DNA from: Deltaproteobacteria bacterium
GTDB lineage: Bacteria; Desulfobacterota; Desulfuromonadia; Desulfuromonadales; BM103
Assembly: GCA_024279915.1 (NCBI GenBank)
Contig: JAJRRB010000074.1
Span: forward strand, 1-48,988
Direction: 5' to 3'
DNA: 48,988 nucleotides
Shown here: positions 18,021 to 25,699 of the stretch, piece after piece
Layout of the letters: the number at the start of each line of letters is the position of its first letter
Numbering within the stretch: position 1 is the stretch's first letter
The notes under the pieces: generated by a model
Told to the model about the DNA's origin: nothing
Databases searched by the model: none
The model's input: the letters and a program-made list of their open reading frames with translations, nothing else
Translations under genes and position numbers: made by a program

Positions 18021-19118
18021 ATGAAGATATGCCTAATCGAGCCCTTCCATACCGGCTCCCACTCCGCCTGGGCAGAGGAATTCGCCCGCTACAGCCGTCA
18101 CGATGTCGAGTTTCTGACTTTGAGTGGACGGCACTGGAAGTGGCGTATGCATGGTGGCGCGGTGACCCTAGCGCGGCAGTTTTTAGAAAGTGATTGCAAA
18201 CCGGACTTGATCCTTGTCTCTGACATGCTCGACCTGACCACCTTTCTGGCCCTGACCCGTGAGAGAACAGCGGGAATCCCGACCGCGCTTTATTTCCACG
18301 AGAACCAGCTCAGCTACCCATGGTCTCCGAACGGTGCTAATCCAGCTCAACAGCGCGCTCATTATGCGTTCATCAACTACACCAGCGCCCTGGCTGCTGA
18401 TGCGATATTCTTCAACTCCAACTATCATTGCGATACTTTTAATGGCCAATTGCCTGAGTTCCTAAAAGGCTTCCCTGACCAAAACGAACTAGGTAGCCTG
18501 GCGCTACTCAAAGCAAAAAGTGAGGTGTTGCCGCTGGGTCTCGATCTGCAGCGTTTTGATCAATACAAACCCGAGGTGTCAACCTCGAAGAAACCGCCAT
18601 TGATCCTCTGGAACCACCGTTGGGAGTACGACAAAAACCCGGAAGAATTCTTCCAGGCTCTCTACCAACTTCAAGACGAAGGCCTGACCTTCGAAGTGGC
18701 TGTTCTCGGTGAATCTTATCGCAAGTGTCCGCCAGTCTTCAGCGAAGCGCAGCAACGCCTTGGTGAGCGCATCGTTCAATTCGGCTACGCCAAAGATTTT
18801 GCCGACTATGCACGCTGGCTCTGGCGAGCTGACATCCTGCCGGTCCACTCGAACCACGACTTTTTCGGAGCCAGTGTCGTTCAGGCGATCTACTGCCACT
18901 GCGCGCCACTGCTACCACGACGCCTCGCCTACCCAGAGCACATTCCAGCGGCAATGCAAAACCGCTTCCTCTACGATGATTTTGATGGTTTATTGGAACG
19001 ACTGCGCGGAATGCTTAAGAATCCGGTCCGGGAGACCAGAGAATTGCGTTCGCACGTTGCTCACTACGATTGGGGGGAACTGATCAAGCGGTACGATGAT
19101 CGGTTTGAAATGGTGTGA
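18021..19118 (+). CDS. tRNA-queuosine mannosyltransferase-like glycosyltransferase (DUF3524)
   Basis: A 365-residue GT4-like glycosyltransferase with the N-terminal DUF3524 signature: CLIEPFHTGSHSAW at residues 3-16, then GRHWKWRMHGGA and FHENQLSYPWSPNG. The second half has the nucleotide-sugar domain (WNHRWEYDKNPEEFFQAL; GASVVQAIYCHCAPLLP). In animals this family (GTDC1/QTMAN) attaches mannose to queuosine in tRNA-Asp; bacterial relatives are named by similarity. A queuosine enzyme, QueH, is encoded at 40241, so the pathway is likely present. ATG at 18021 is preferred to an upstream start because GGAG lies eight bases before it. Confidence 0.82.
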   Translation: MKICLIEPFHTGSHSAWAEEFARYSRHDVEFLTLSGRHWKWRMHGGAVTLARQFLESDCKPDLILVSDMLDLTTFLALTRERTAGIPTALYFHENQLSYPWSPNGANPAQQRAHYAFINYTSALAADAIFFNSNYHCDTFNGQLPEFLKGFPDQNELGSLALLKAKSEVLPLGLDLQRFDQYKPEVSTSKKPPLILWNHRWEYDKNPEEFFQALYQLQDEGLTFEVAVLGESYRKCPPVFSEAQQRLGERIVQFGYAKDFADYARWLWRADILPVHSNHDFFGASVVQAIYCHCAPLLPRRLAYPEHIPAAMQNRFLYDDFDGLLERLRGMLKNPVRETRELRSHVAHYDWGELIKRYDDRFEMV

Positions 19119-19144
19119 GACTCACAATTTGGACTGTTAAAAAA

Positions 19145-19230
19145 AATGTCTATCATTCCCGAATGATTCTATCGGGAATCCATGATTTTTTAAGGTCTGG
19201 ATTCCCGATTACACCCTCGGGAATGACATT
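19145..19230. repeat. 86-base inverted-repeat element
   Basis: Two arms each carry ATTCCCGA-N7/8-ATCGGGAATCCA in opposite orientation. The inner arms ATCGGGAATCCA (19171-19182) and TGGATTCCCGAT (19198-19209) are perfect 12-base complements; the outer CATTCCCGA/TCGGGAATG pair (19154-19162, 19217-19225) also matches. A T-rich run follows, so it may also end transcription of the upstream glycosyltransferase gene. The form is that of a dispersed palindromic repeat. Confidence 0.65.
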
Positions 19231-19284
19231 CTTTTTATTGTGCTGGATAGTTATTAACCAAGAACCTATTACAGGAAAAACAAA

Positions 19285-19389
19285 ATGAAACAGATGATAT
19301 TATTGATTCTCCTCTTATTGACGATTCTCATCCTTGCAACGGGATGCATTCCCGACCTTCCCGGCCCTATCGGTATTCCGGGCTTTTAG
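19285..19389 (+). CDS. 34-residue small lipoprotein
   Basis: ATG at 19285 has AGGA nine bases upstream and encodes a basic start (MKQ), a 16-residue hydrophobic core and a lipobox LATGC, so the mature chain would be only about 15 residues, CIPDLPGPIGIPGF, rich in Pro and Gly. The short size matches entericidin-like or other mini-lipoproteins but no family was recognised. It ends 17 bases before the convergent histidine kinase gene. Confidence 0.65.
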   Translation: MKQMILLILLLLTILILATGCIPDLPGPIGIPGF

Positions 19390-19406
19390 TAAGAAAGCAA
19401 AACAGT

Positions 19407-20396
19407 TTATGTCTTGGGACCACTCGGTTTTGGCAGAGCAACTGTAACGGTAGTACCGACTTTCCTTTGGCTGATAATGTCGATTGTGCCATTGTGACTT
19501 TCGACAATATTTTTGACGATAGCCATCCCCAAGCCGAGCCCACCGACATTAGATTTATCCGTTTGGGCGCGAAAGAACTTGTTGTAGATATACCTGATTT
19601 CATCCGAGGTCATTCCAATTCCCTCGTCTCTGATACAGATCAAGACTTGCGTTTTCTCTTCGACTACCGACACATCGATCACATCATGAATGTCGTTGGA
19701 GTACTTGACAGCATTGCTAAGCAGGTTATCGAGTACCTGGCTGATTCGAATCTCATCGAACGACAAAATCAATGACCCTTCTGGAAGGTCAACATGAAGT
19801 GGGAGGTCAGGAAAACGCAACTGGTAAACATCGCATACGTGCTTAACCGTCTTCAGCAGATCATGTTCTTCTTGTATAATTTGCAGGTTTTCACCTTCCT
19901 CAAGACGATCCACAATCCCTAAGTCATCGATGATCCTTCCCAGGGTCTGCGTTTTCCTGAGGATGATCTCCAAGTACTCCTTTTGTTGCTTAGACTTCAC
20001 ATTATCAAGCAACAGCTCGGTATAGCCCATAATTGCCGTAATGGGTGTGCACACTTCATGGGCAGCAATCGAAATGAAATCACTTTTAAGTTGGTCGATT
20101 TCCTCAAGCTGCTTTTGGACTTTTTCCGAGTTATCAAGCCTGAGGATCGTCTCCCGCATCGGTTTAAGGAACAGAAAATAAAGGGTGGGAACAACAAAGA
20201 GAGACAGCAACGCAGCGTCAATAAGGCCAACAAGGGATTTTTTCGGGAGGTTCAGAAAGTGAATCAGAAGCATCACCAGTGCTTCAGCAACGAAAATAAT
20301 AGCCACAGATGCAACAAACAAGCTGACGGGCCCAAGCTTGAAGATTTTATTCGAACCGTTGACAGGCGACCGCCTATCTAGCTGATTCTCCTGCAT
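19407..20396 (-). CDS. Orphan membrane histidine kinase
   Basis: A 329-residue kinase with two TM segments (about residues 23-45 and 56-78) and almost no periplasmic loop, a short coiled-coil linker (EKVQKQLEEIDQLKSD), a HisKA domain with phosphoacceptor in AAHEVCTPITAI (usual consensus HELRTP, here VC replaces LR), and an HATPase domain with N-box NLLSNAVKYS and G-boxes IRDEGIGM and GGLGLGMAI. There is no response regulator nearby. ATG at 20396 has AGGGG upstream; a start at 20432 would add twelve residues. Confidence 0.85.
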   Translation of the reverse strand: MQENQLDRRSPVNGSNKIFKLGPVSLFVASVAIIFVAEALVMLLIHFLNLPKKSLVGLIDAALLSLFVVPTLYFLFLKPMRETILRLDNSEKVQKQLEEIDQLKSDFISIAAHEVCTPITAIMGYTELLLDNVKSKQQKEYLEIILRKTQTLGRIIDDLGIVDRLEEGENLQIIQEEHDLLKTVKHVCDVYQLRFPDLPLHVDLPEGSLILSFDEIRISQVLDNLLSNAVKYSNDIHDVIDVSVVEEKTQVLICIRDEGIGMTSDEIRYIYNKFFRAQTDKSNVGGLGLGMAIVKNIVESHNGTIDIISQRKVGTTVTVALPKPSGPKT

Positions 20397-20623
20397 GAAG
20401 TGCCCCTCGCAACTAAGAACCAAAAATTTCACGCGTCTTCAAGATTAGAACGATACCATATCACACATAAATACACGAGGGAACATAATACACTTTAATA
20501 AACAGCAGATTAGCGACTGAATTGATTATAATTATCGGACTGTAACGATGGGGTGCTGGAAGGCAAAGGTAAGACTGAGAAGATCGATAAGTTTCAATTT
20601 ATTCCCGCATAGCTCTAAAACAC

Positions 20624-21487
20624 TCAGGACAGTTTCCCCATATCCCGATGAAGTTCCTCACGCAATTCAAAGGCGACCCGGCCAACCAAGCCCTGATTGA
20701 TTTTGAAGTCATCGATCTTGACCACAGGCATAACTTCAAGGGAAGTTGAAGTAATAAAAACCTCGTCGGAAAATTTCAGGTCTTGAAGTTTGAACTCACC
20801 GCTAATAACGCGCAGGTTCAGTTTTTCTTCACACAATCGTACAATGGTGGAGCGCGTTACTCCTTCCAGAAGCCCGGTCGAGGCATCAGGGGTAAAAATC
20901 CACTGGCCCTTGGTCCAGAAAATATTCGAAGAGGCGCCCTCGCAGATATGCTCCTTGTTATTCAGCATAATCACTTCAAAAGCCCCCGATTCCTTGGCTT
21001 CGAGTTTACCCAACAGGCTATTGAGATTACTGGTTGATTTGATTTTGGGATTGATCGCTTCGGGAGCATTTCTGCGCGTTTGAGCCACACATAGTTGAAT
21101 ACCCTGATTGTAGCACGAGCTGTCGAAGCCTCGGAACTCTTTGCCCACCACCAGACAAGTCAAATCATTCTCCATGGTACGCTGAAATCCAATCTGTCCC
21201 TTGCCACGGGTAATGGTGATCCTGTAGTAAGCCTCGTTCAAACCGTTTCTTTGCCGCAATTCCAGCAGGATATCTTCCAGATCTTGCTGGGTGAAGACCA
21301 GCGGATAGCTGAGCGCTTCTGCCGACTGTACCAACCTTTGGTAATGCTGAGGGAACTGGTAAAGCTGATCTCCGATAGAACGAAAACTTTCAAAGATTCC
21401 ATCACCGTACAAAAAACCCTGGTCGAAAACAGAGATCATCGCTGCATCACTTTTGACAAATTCTCCATTTAAATAGACATAACTCAT
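20624..21487 (-). CDS. Class IV PLP aminotransferase (branched-chain or D-amino-acid type)
   Basis: A 287-residue fold-type IV enzyme. The start MSYVYLNGEFV, FDQGFLYGDGIFES, the PLP lysine at about residue 150 in PKIKSTSNLNS, the ECEG-like CEGASSNIFW and the G(L)LEGVTRST loop are all visible. The order fits IlvE-, Dat- or PabC-type enzymes; the substrate is not decided by these motifs. ATG at 21487 is chosen because AGGAG lies upstream and it matches the family start. It lies upstream of the orphan kinase, about 190 bases away, on the same strand. Confidence 0.9.
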   Translation of the reverse strand: MSYVYLNGEFVKSDAAMISVFDQGFLYGDGIFESFRSIGDQLYQFPQHYQRLVQSAEALSYPLVFTQQDLEDILLELRQRNGLNEAYYRITITRGKGQIGFQRTMENDLTCLVVGKEFRGFDSSCYNQGIQLCVAQTRRNAPEAINPKIKSTSNLNSLLGKLEAKESGAFEVIMLNNKEHICEGASSNIFWTKGQWIFTPDASTGLLEGVTRSTIVRLCEEKLNLRVISGEFKLQDLKFSDEVFITSTSLEVMPVVKIDDFKINQGLVGRVAFELREELHRDMGKLS

Positions 21488-21670
21488 TAATTTTACTCCT
21501 GGCACAATGACACAAGCAATTCGCAAATGACCAAACCAACAGAGACATGCTACCGTTCAATTCTATCTGAGATATGGAGTGGGGGCAAAGAACCATCTCT
21601 TCGTGACTTCTACCTTCCTCGTTCTGTGCTAAAATATTTTTTTTCACATCCATACTAAAGAGGCTTCAAA

Positions 21671-22831
21671 ATGGGTCATCTGGTATCCAGCAAATCACAT
21701 CTGGTCCCCCTTATAGACCGGCTCAACCGCTACCCGGTCGGTCTGGTCGACAACGAGAAATTGCGTGAAATTCTTGCCCTGCTCTTTAGCGAGGAGGAAG
21801 CCGCTATTGCCGCATGTTTCCCCTTGGCTGAGACAACGTTGGAAGAGCTGGCCGTTCTCACCGAGATTGCGACAAATGAGCTGCAGCCAAAGCTGGAGCA
21901 GATGGCCGACAAGGGGCTGGTGATGGATGTGCCTACTGACGATACCGTCTACTGGATGCTGATGCCGGGGCTGATCGGCTTTTTCGAATTCACCTTCATG
22001 AACAAACGCACCGACTTGCCGATGGCTGAGGTCGCTCGCCTGATGCACGAATACCTGCACGAAGTAAGACCGGGGCAAGCTGAGGAGATCTTCGGCTCTC
22101 CGACCCAGTTGACTCGCGCTCTGGCCTACGAGGACAAGATCCCGGTCAGTTCTACAATCACCAGCTGGGAGGATGCCCGCCAGATTGTGAGAGAGGCAGA
22201 ATTCGGTGCGGCAGGAATCTGTTTTTGCCGCCACCAGCGCGAGCATCTGGGTGAGATCTGCGCAAAAGGTGCACCGATGGAAGAGATTTGCATCGCACTC
22301 GGCGAAGGAGCCCGTTTTCTGGTACGACGCGGCTTCATGAAGAAGAAGAGCACCGAGGAACTGCTCGCTATCCTCGATACAGCCCGTAGTTTTAATCTGA
22401 CTCACGTTACTGACAACATCCGCGAGAAGCCTTCCTTTATCTGCAACTGCTGTTCCTGTTGCTGCGAACTGATGGCCGGAGTCCAATCGGGGTTCCCAGA
22501 TGGGCTCGCCAAAACGCCTTTTCTGGCTAAAGTAGACAAGGAGGTCTGCAACCTGTGCGGTAAATGCTTTAAAGTATGCAACGCGGCCTGCATTGATCCA
22601 TTGAAATCGGAAGGTAGCGCACATGTGAACGAAAAGGTCTGTCTCGGCTGCGGCGCCTGCATTGACAGCTGCCCACAAAATGCCCTGCATCTGGTTGAAC
22701 GATCCAAACGCCCCCGTCCCCCGTTCAATAAGGGCTTAATGTTTGTGCGTATTCTGAAGGAAAAGAGGAGGTTGACGCCGATGATCGCTGCAACAGTCAA
22801 GAGTCGTGTTAAGAATTTGGTGAGACGATAA
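21671..22831 (+). CDS. Winged-helix and 2x[4Fe-4S] ferredoxin-type protein
   Basis: A 386-residue protein. The N-terminal 100 residues look like a winged-helix module (LEELAVLTEIATNELQPKLEQMADKGLV). The middle carries GICFCRHQREH with C-x8-C-type cysteines, and an unusual cysteine block CNCCSCCCELM near residue 257. The C-terminal third has two classical ferredoxin motifs, CNLCGKCFKVCN and CLGCGACIDSCP. Such proteins occur in anaerobic delta-proteobacteria, with electron-transfer or regulatory roles not established. RBS: AGAGG is located nine bases before the start. No operon partner was found. Confidence 0.8.
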   Translation: MGHLVSSKSHLVPLIDRLNRYPVGLVDNEKLREILALLFSEEEAAIAACFPLAETTLEELAVLTEIATNELQPKLEQMADKGLVMDVPTDDTVYWMLMPGLIGFFEFTFMNKRTDLPMAEVARLMHEYLHEVRPGQAEEIFGSPTQLTRALAYEDKIPVSSTITSWEDARQIVREAEFGAAGICFCRHQREHLGEICAKGAPMEEICIALGEGARFLVRRGFMKKKSTEELLAILDTARSFNLTHVTDNIREKPSFICNCCSCCCELMAGVQSGFPDGLAKTPFLAKVDKEVCNLCGKCFKVCNAACIDPLKSEGSAHVNEKVCLGCGACIDSCPQNALHLVERSKRPRPPFNKGLMFVRILKEKRRLTPMIAATVKSRVKNLVRR

Positions 22832-22863
22832 AACTTAAGGGCAGTCCATTGGGTCGCCCTCTT

Positions 22864-22935
22864 ACTGTTGCAGGAGCGGGCACTGTTGCAGCATCGGGCA
22901 TTGTTGCAGGGCTGGGTACTTTCACAGGTAAGTTT
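22864..22935. repeat. 18-base tandem repeats, about four degenerate copies
   Basis: Units begin at 22864, 22882 and 22900 (ACTGTTGCAGGAGCGGGC and two variants), with a fourth more divergent copy from 22918. They lie between the Fe-S protein gene and the small membrane protein gene. In one frame they would read as repeats of T-V-A-x-x-G, but I see no reliable start codon. Confidence 0.55.
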
Positions 22936-23002
22936 TGATGAACGTCAAAGTTTTTGGCTGTCACTGTTGTTATGATCAAGAGAAGTAGTGAAGGAGAACA
23001 AC

Positions 23003-23137
23003 ATGCTGACAACCACTGAAACGATCCTTTTAATTACCGTCTGGGTCTTAACTGTCTGTGGACTTTATTTTGGAGGTCGCGCCAAGTTGCGTAAACGCCG
23101 ACTTTCAAAGAAGGATCAGAATCAGGATTCATCATAA
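23003..23137 (+). CDS. 44-residue single-pass membrane protein
   Basis: ATG at 23003 follows AAGGAG at optimal spacing. The product has one hydrophobic segment (about residues 8-25) and then a strongly basic tail (RAKLRKRRLSKK) ending in a polar stretch. The positive-inside rule puts the tail in the cytoplasm. No homologous family was recognised. It ends 23 bases from the convergent dinB stop. Confidence 0.6.
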   Translation: MLTTTETILLITVWVLTVCGLYFGGRAKLRKRRLSKKDQNQDSS

Positions 23138-23160
23138 ACTTATGGAAAACCAGGAGGCTG

Positions 23161-24240
23161 TCAGGGAAACGGCAACTCCATCTGTGCAGACTTATCGAGG
23201 GGGATATCTGTGGTCAGATTCGACACGGTTAAGCCAAGCAGGCGGACAGGTCGCGGGCCAGCCTCGGTTCTGGCGAGCAAAGCTTCAGCCAGAAGGAGCA
23301 TGGTTTCAGCATCATCGATTGGCTCGGTTTGAGTATGGCTACGGGTTACGCTCTGAAAGTCGTCGTAGCGGACCTTAAGTGTCAGAGTTTGACCACCGGT
23401 ATCGTGGCCCTGCACCAGATTCGCGACCCGCTCGGCCAGTTTACCGAGAATGAGCATCATTTCTCCCTTGTCGGCACAATCCTCCTCCAGGGTCGTTTCT
23501 TTGCCAATCGACTTGCGAAGCCGGTTTGGCACAACCACACGATTATCAATCCCCCGAGCAATATTGTAGAAATACTCACCAGAACTGCCAAACAGACGTT
23601 GCAATTCCTCCAATGAACAACGGCGTAGATCAATCCCTGAGGCTATGCCACGAACCAGCATGCGCTTTTCGGTGACGCGACCTACTCCGTGGAAGCGTCG
23701 GATTGGCAGTTCGGCAATAAAGGCCTCGGCCTGTTCCGGCGTCACCACAGTCAATCCGGCTGGCTTTTTCACGTCGGAAGCAACTTTGGCGAGAAATTTA
23801 TTATAAGAAACTCCGGCCGATGCAGTTAGACCGGTTCGGTCACGGATCTCTGTCAGAATCTCTCGCGCCACTCTGGTCGCGAATTTAATATTTTTTTTGT
23901 TTTCGGTGACATCAAGGAAAGCTTCGTCAAGGGATAGTGGTTCAACCAGATCGGTGTATTCTTGGAACAGCTCACGGATTTGTAATGACACTGCGCGATA
24001 AGCTTCGAACCGCGGACGGACAAAGATCGCCTGTGGGCAAAGACGATACGCCCGAACCGACGACATCGCCGAGTGAATGCCGAACCGTCGCGCTTCGTAG
24101 GAGCAGGTCGCCACCACACCTCTGGAGCCGGGCTCACCGCCAACGATCACCGGTTTACCGCGTAGTTGCTGATTATCCCGCTGCTCAACTGCGGCGTAAA
24201 AGGCGTCCATATCAACATGGATGATTTTGCGTTGTTTCAA
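23161..24240 (-). CDS. dinB: DNA polymerase IV (Y-family translesion polymerase)
   Basis: A 359-residue translesion polymerase. Palm motif IHVDMDAFYAAVEQRD, steric-gate region YSYEARRFGI, catalytic PLSLDEAFLDVT and the little-finger domain are present. The C-terminal QMELPF matches the beta-clamp-binding motif. The family start fits a TTG codon at 24240, with AGGT about eight bases upstream. An ATG 32 codons farther upstream (24336) would add a tail of unusual composition (CSNRYNAASICRHSF), so I prefer TTG. The promoter lies in the 178 bases before the EEP gene; no LexA-like box was identified. Confidence 0.93.
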   Translation of the reverse strand: MKQRKIIHVDMDAFYAAVEQRDNQQLRGKPVIVGGEPGSRGVVATCSYEARRFGIHSAMSSVRAYRLCPQAIFVRPRFEAYRAVSLQIRELFQEYTDLVEPLSLDEAFLDVTENKKNIKFATRVAREILTEIRDRTGLTASAGVSYNKFLAKVASDVKKPAGLTVVTPEQAEAFIAELPIRRFHGVGRVTEKRMLVRGIASGIDLRRCSLEELQRLFGSSGEYFYNIARGIDNRVVVPNRLRKSIGKETTLEEDCADKGEMMLILGKLAERVANLVQGHDTGGQTLTLKVRYDDFQSVTRSHTQTEPIDDAETMLLLAEALLARTEAGPRPVRLLGLTVSNLTTDIPLDKSAQMELPFP

Positions 24241-24418
24241 TGTGTGACCTGTAGGTGAGAAAGAGTCCTCGTAACAAGAGAAAGAATGACGACAAATAGA
24301 TGCAGCATTATACCGATTCGAGCAGCGATCACGCAATAATCTAAGCCTCTCTGTTCAATCTCAACAGGCCGGCGCTTGTGTTCTCACGCGATAGTGCTTT
24401 AATGGTTCAGGAGGCTTG

Positions 24419-25204
24419 ATGAGGTTTTTACTCTACAACATATGTTATGCGACGGGTCCGAAGGTGCATAACTATGCTCGTTCTTCACGCAAGAACCTGA
24501 AGAAAATCACAACGTTCATGCGTGGACTGGAACCTGATCTAATCGGCCTGATTGAGGTGGATCATGGCTCCTATCGCACCGGAGGTAAGAACCAGGTTGA
24601 GCAAATGGCTGAATCGCTGGGGCACTATCACTCGCATGCGATCAAGTACGGGCAGGAATCGTTCTGGCGACGTGTCCCGGTAGTGAGAAATCAAGGGAAT
24701 GCATTTCTAGCCCGGGACCGGATCCGCAACGAGACCTTTCATTTCTTTGAGCGCGGCATGAAAAAGCTGGTGATCGAACTGGAACTGGAGCATCTGGTGG
24801 TTTACCTGACGCATCTGTCACTTGGAGCTCGAACGAGGCATCATCAACTAAGCGCCCTTTACGACCTGGTAAAGAAAACCGAGAGACCCTGCATTGTCGC
24901 AGGGGATTTCAACATGCTCTGGGGTGAACGCGAAATTGACATGTTTCTAGCGGCGACAGGTTTACAGGATGCCAATACCGAGGGGTTGCCGACCTATCCA
25001 AGTAAAAAGCCGTATCGACATCTCGATTTTGTCCTTCATAGCAAAGAAATTAAAGTGCAGGATTTTAAGGTGCCGATGGTGCCTTTCTCGGATCATCTGC
25101 CTGTGGTGGTCGATTTTGACGTCGAAGTTGAAAAGGACCAGCGTAAATCACCGCGTGAGTCACACTGTTATTGTTCAAGTCAGAGCGTGATAAATCGCTG
25201 TTGA
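24419..25204 (+). CDS. Endonuclease/exonuclease/phosphatase (EEP)-family hydrolase
   Basis: A 261-residue EEP-superfamily enzyme. Catalytic features seen: N of LLYNICYA, E in LIGLIEVDHG, HLSLGARTR, VAGDFNMLWG (the metal-binding D-x-N), and the final SDHLPVVVDF. The superfamily covers nucleases, phosphatases and sphingomyelinases; the substrate is unknown. ATG at 24419 is used, with AGGAGG four bases before; a TTG one codon upstream is in frame too. The last 25 residues are polar and likely disordered. Divergent from dinB. Confidence 0.85.
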   Translation: MRFLLYNICYATGPKVHNYARSSRKNLKKITTFMRGLEPDLIGLIEVDHGSYRTGGKNQVEQMAESLGHYHSHAIKYGQESFWRRVPVVRNQGNAFLARDRIRNETFHFFERGMKKLVIELELEHLVVYLTHLSLGARTRHHQLSALYDLVKKTERPCIVAGDFNMLWGEREIDMFLAATGLQDANTEGLPTYPSKKPYRHLDFVLHSKEIKVQDFKVPMVPFSDHLPVVVDFDVEVEKDQRKSPRESHCYCSSQSVINRC

Positions 25205-25369
25205 TTTTTTTCGTACAGCACAATTCCAGAAACCCTTATTCAATCCAACGGCTTACATTTGATCGCCCTCTGACGACAACAACGTTGACTTAAATCCAAG
25301 TTGAAATTGGCCAGAAGTATGATTAGATATGAATGGATTGCATGCGAGTCTAAATGATTTGGAGACGTC

Positions 25370-25519
25370 ATGAATAACAATAAAGAAGTGGAAAAGGAAA
25401 CAACTCGCCGCCATTTGATGGCCAATATGCTTTGCTCAGCGAACACAGGGCCCTTAACAACTTCACATAGCCGCTGGGCCGGCTTCTGGCTAGGATTGCG
25501 GAAAACCCGCGGGAGTTAA
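25370..25519 (+). CDS. Doubtful 49-residue small ORF
   Basis: ATG at 25370 has GGAG five bases upstream, and the frame encodes 49 residues with a polar start (MNNNKEVEKETTRR) and a basic, Trp-containing end (RWAGFWLGLRKTRGS). The spacing of the ribosome site is good, but codon use and conservation cannot be judged. No family was recognised, and it could be non-coding. Confidence 0.3.
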   Translation: MNNNKEVEKETTRRHLMANMLCSANTGPLTTSHSRWAGFWLGLRKTRGS

Positions 25520-25641
25520 AGTAAGTGGCGATGTAACAGGCCACTGCCACCCATCATATCAACAAAGCACTTAACTCACCGGATTTACCTTTACCAATAG
25601 AGGCAGCGTGCAAAAGAAGCAACAATGTAGTTCGAACTCAC

Positions 25642-25669
25642 ACAAGGGCGACCATCTGGCCGCCCTTGT
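25642..25669. terminator. Hairpin between EEP gene and sulP
   Basis: ACAAGGGCG and CGCCCTTGT pair perfectly, extended by CCA/TGG around a one-base mismatch. It lies just past the sulP stop. No clear T-tract follows on the minus strand, so it may be an atypical terminator for sulP. Confidence 0.5.
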
Positions 25670-25699
25670 CTACATCGTAAAAAAATCTATTCCCAAGTA

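Larger units (their letters stand above)
25205..25699. other. 495-base intergenic region with one doubtful small frame and a hairpin
   Basis: This gap lies between the EEP gene and the convergent sulP gene. It holds a 49-codon frame at 25370-25519 and a strong hairpin at 25642-25669; the rest shows no recognisable signal. Confidence 0.5.

Noticed and set aside
21695-22690. Long minus-strand frame of 331 codons
   Set aside because: It lies wholly antisense to the Fe-S protein gene, whose cysteine motifs and ribosome site are unmistakable.
22809-23012. Minus-strand frame with Pro-Ala repeats
   Set aside because: The repeats come from the 18-base tandem repeat; the start overlaps the ribosome site of the small membrane protein gene.
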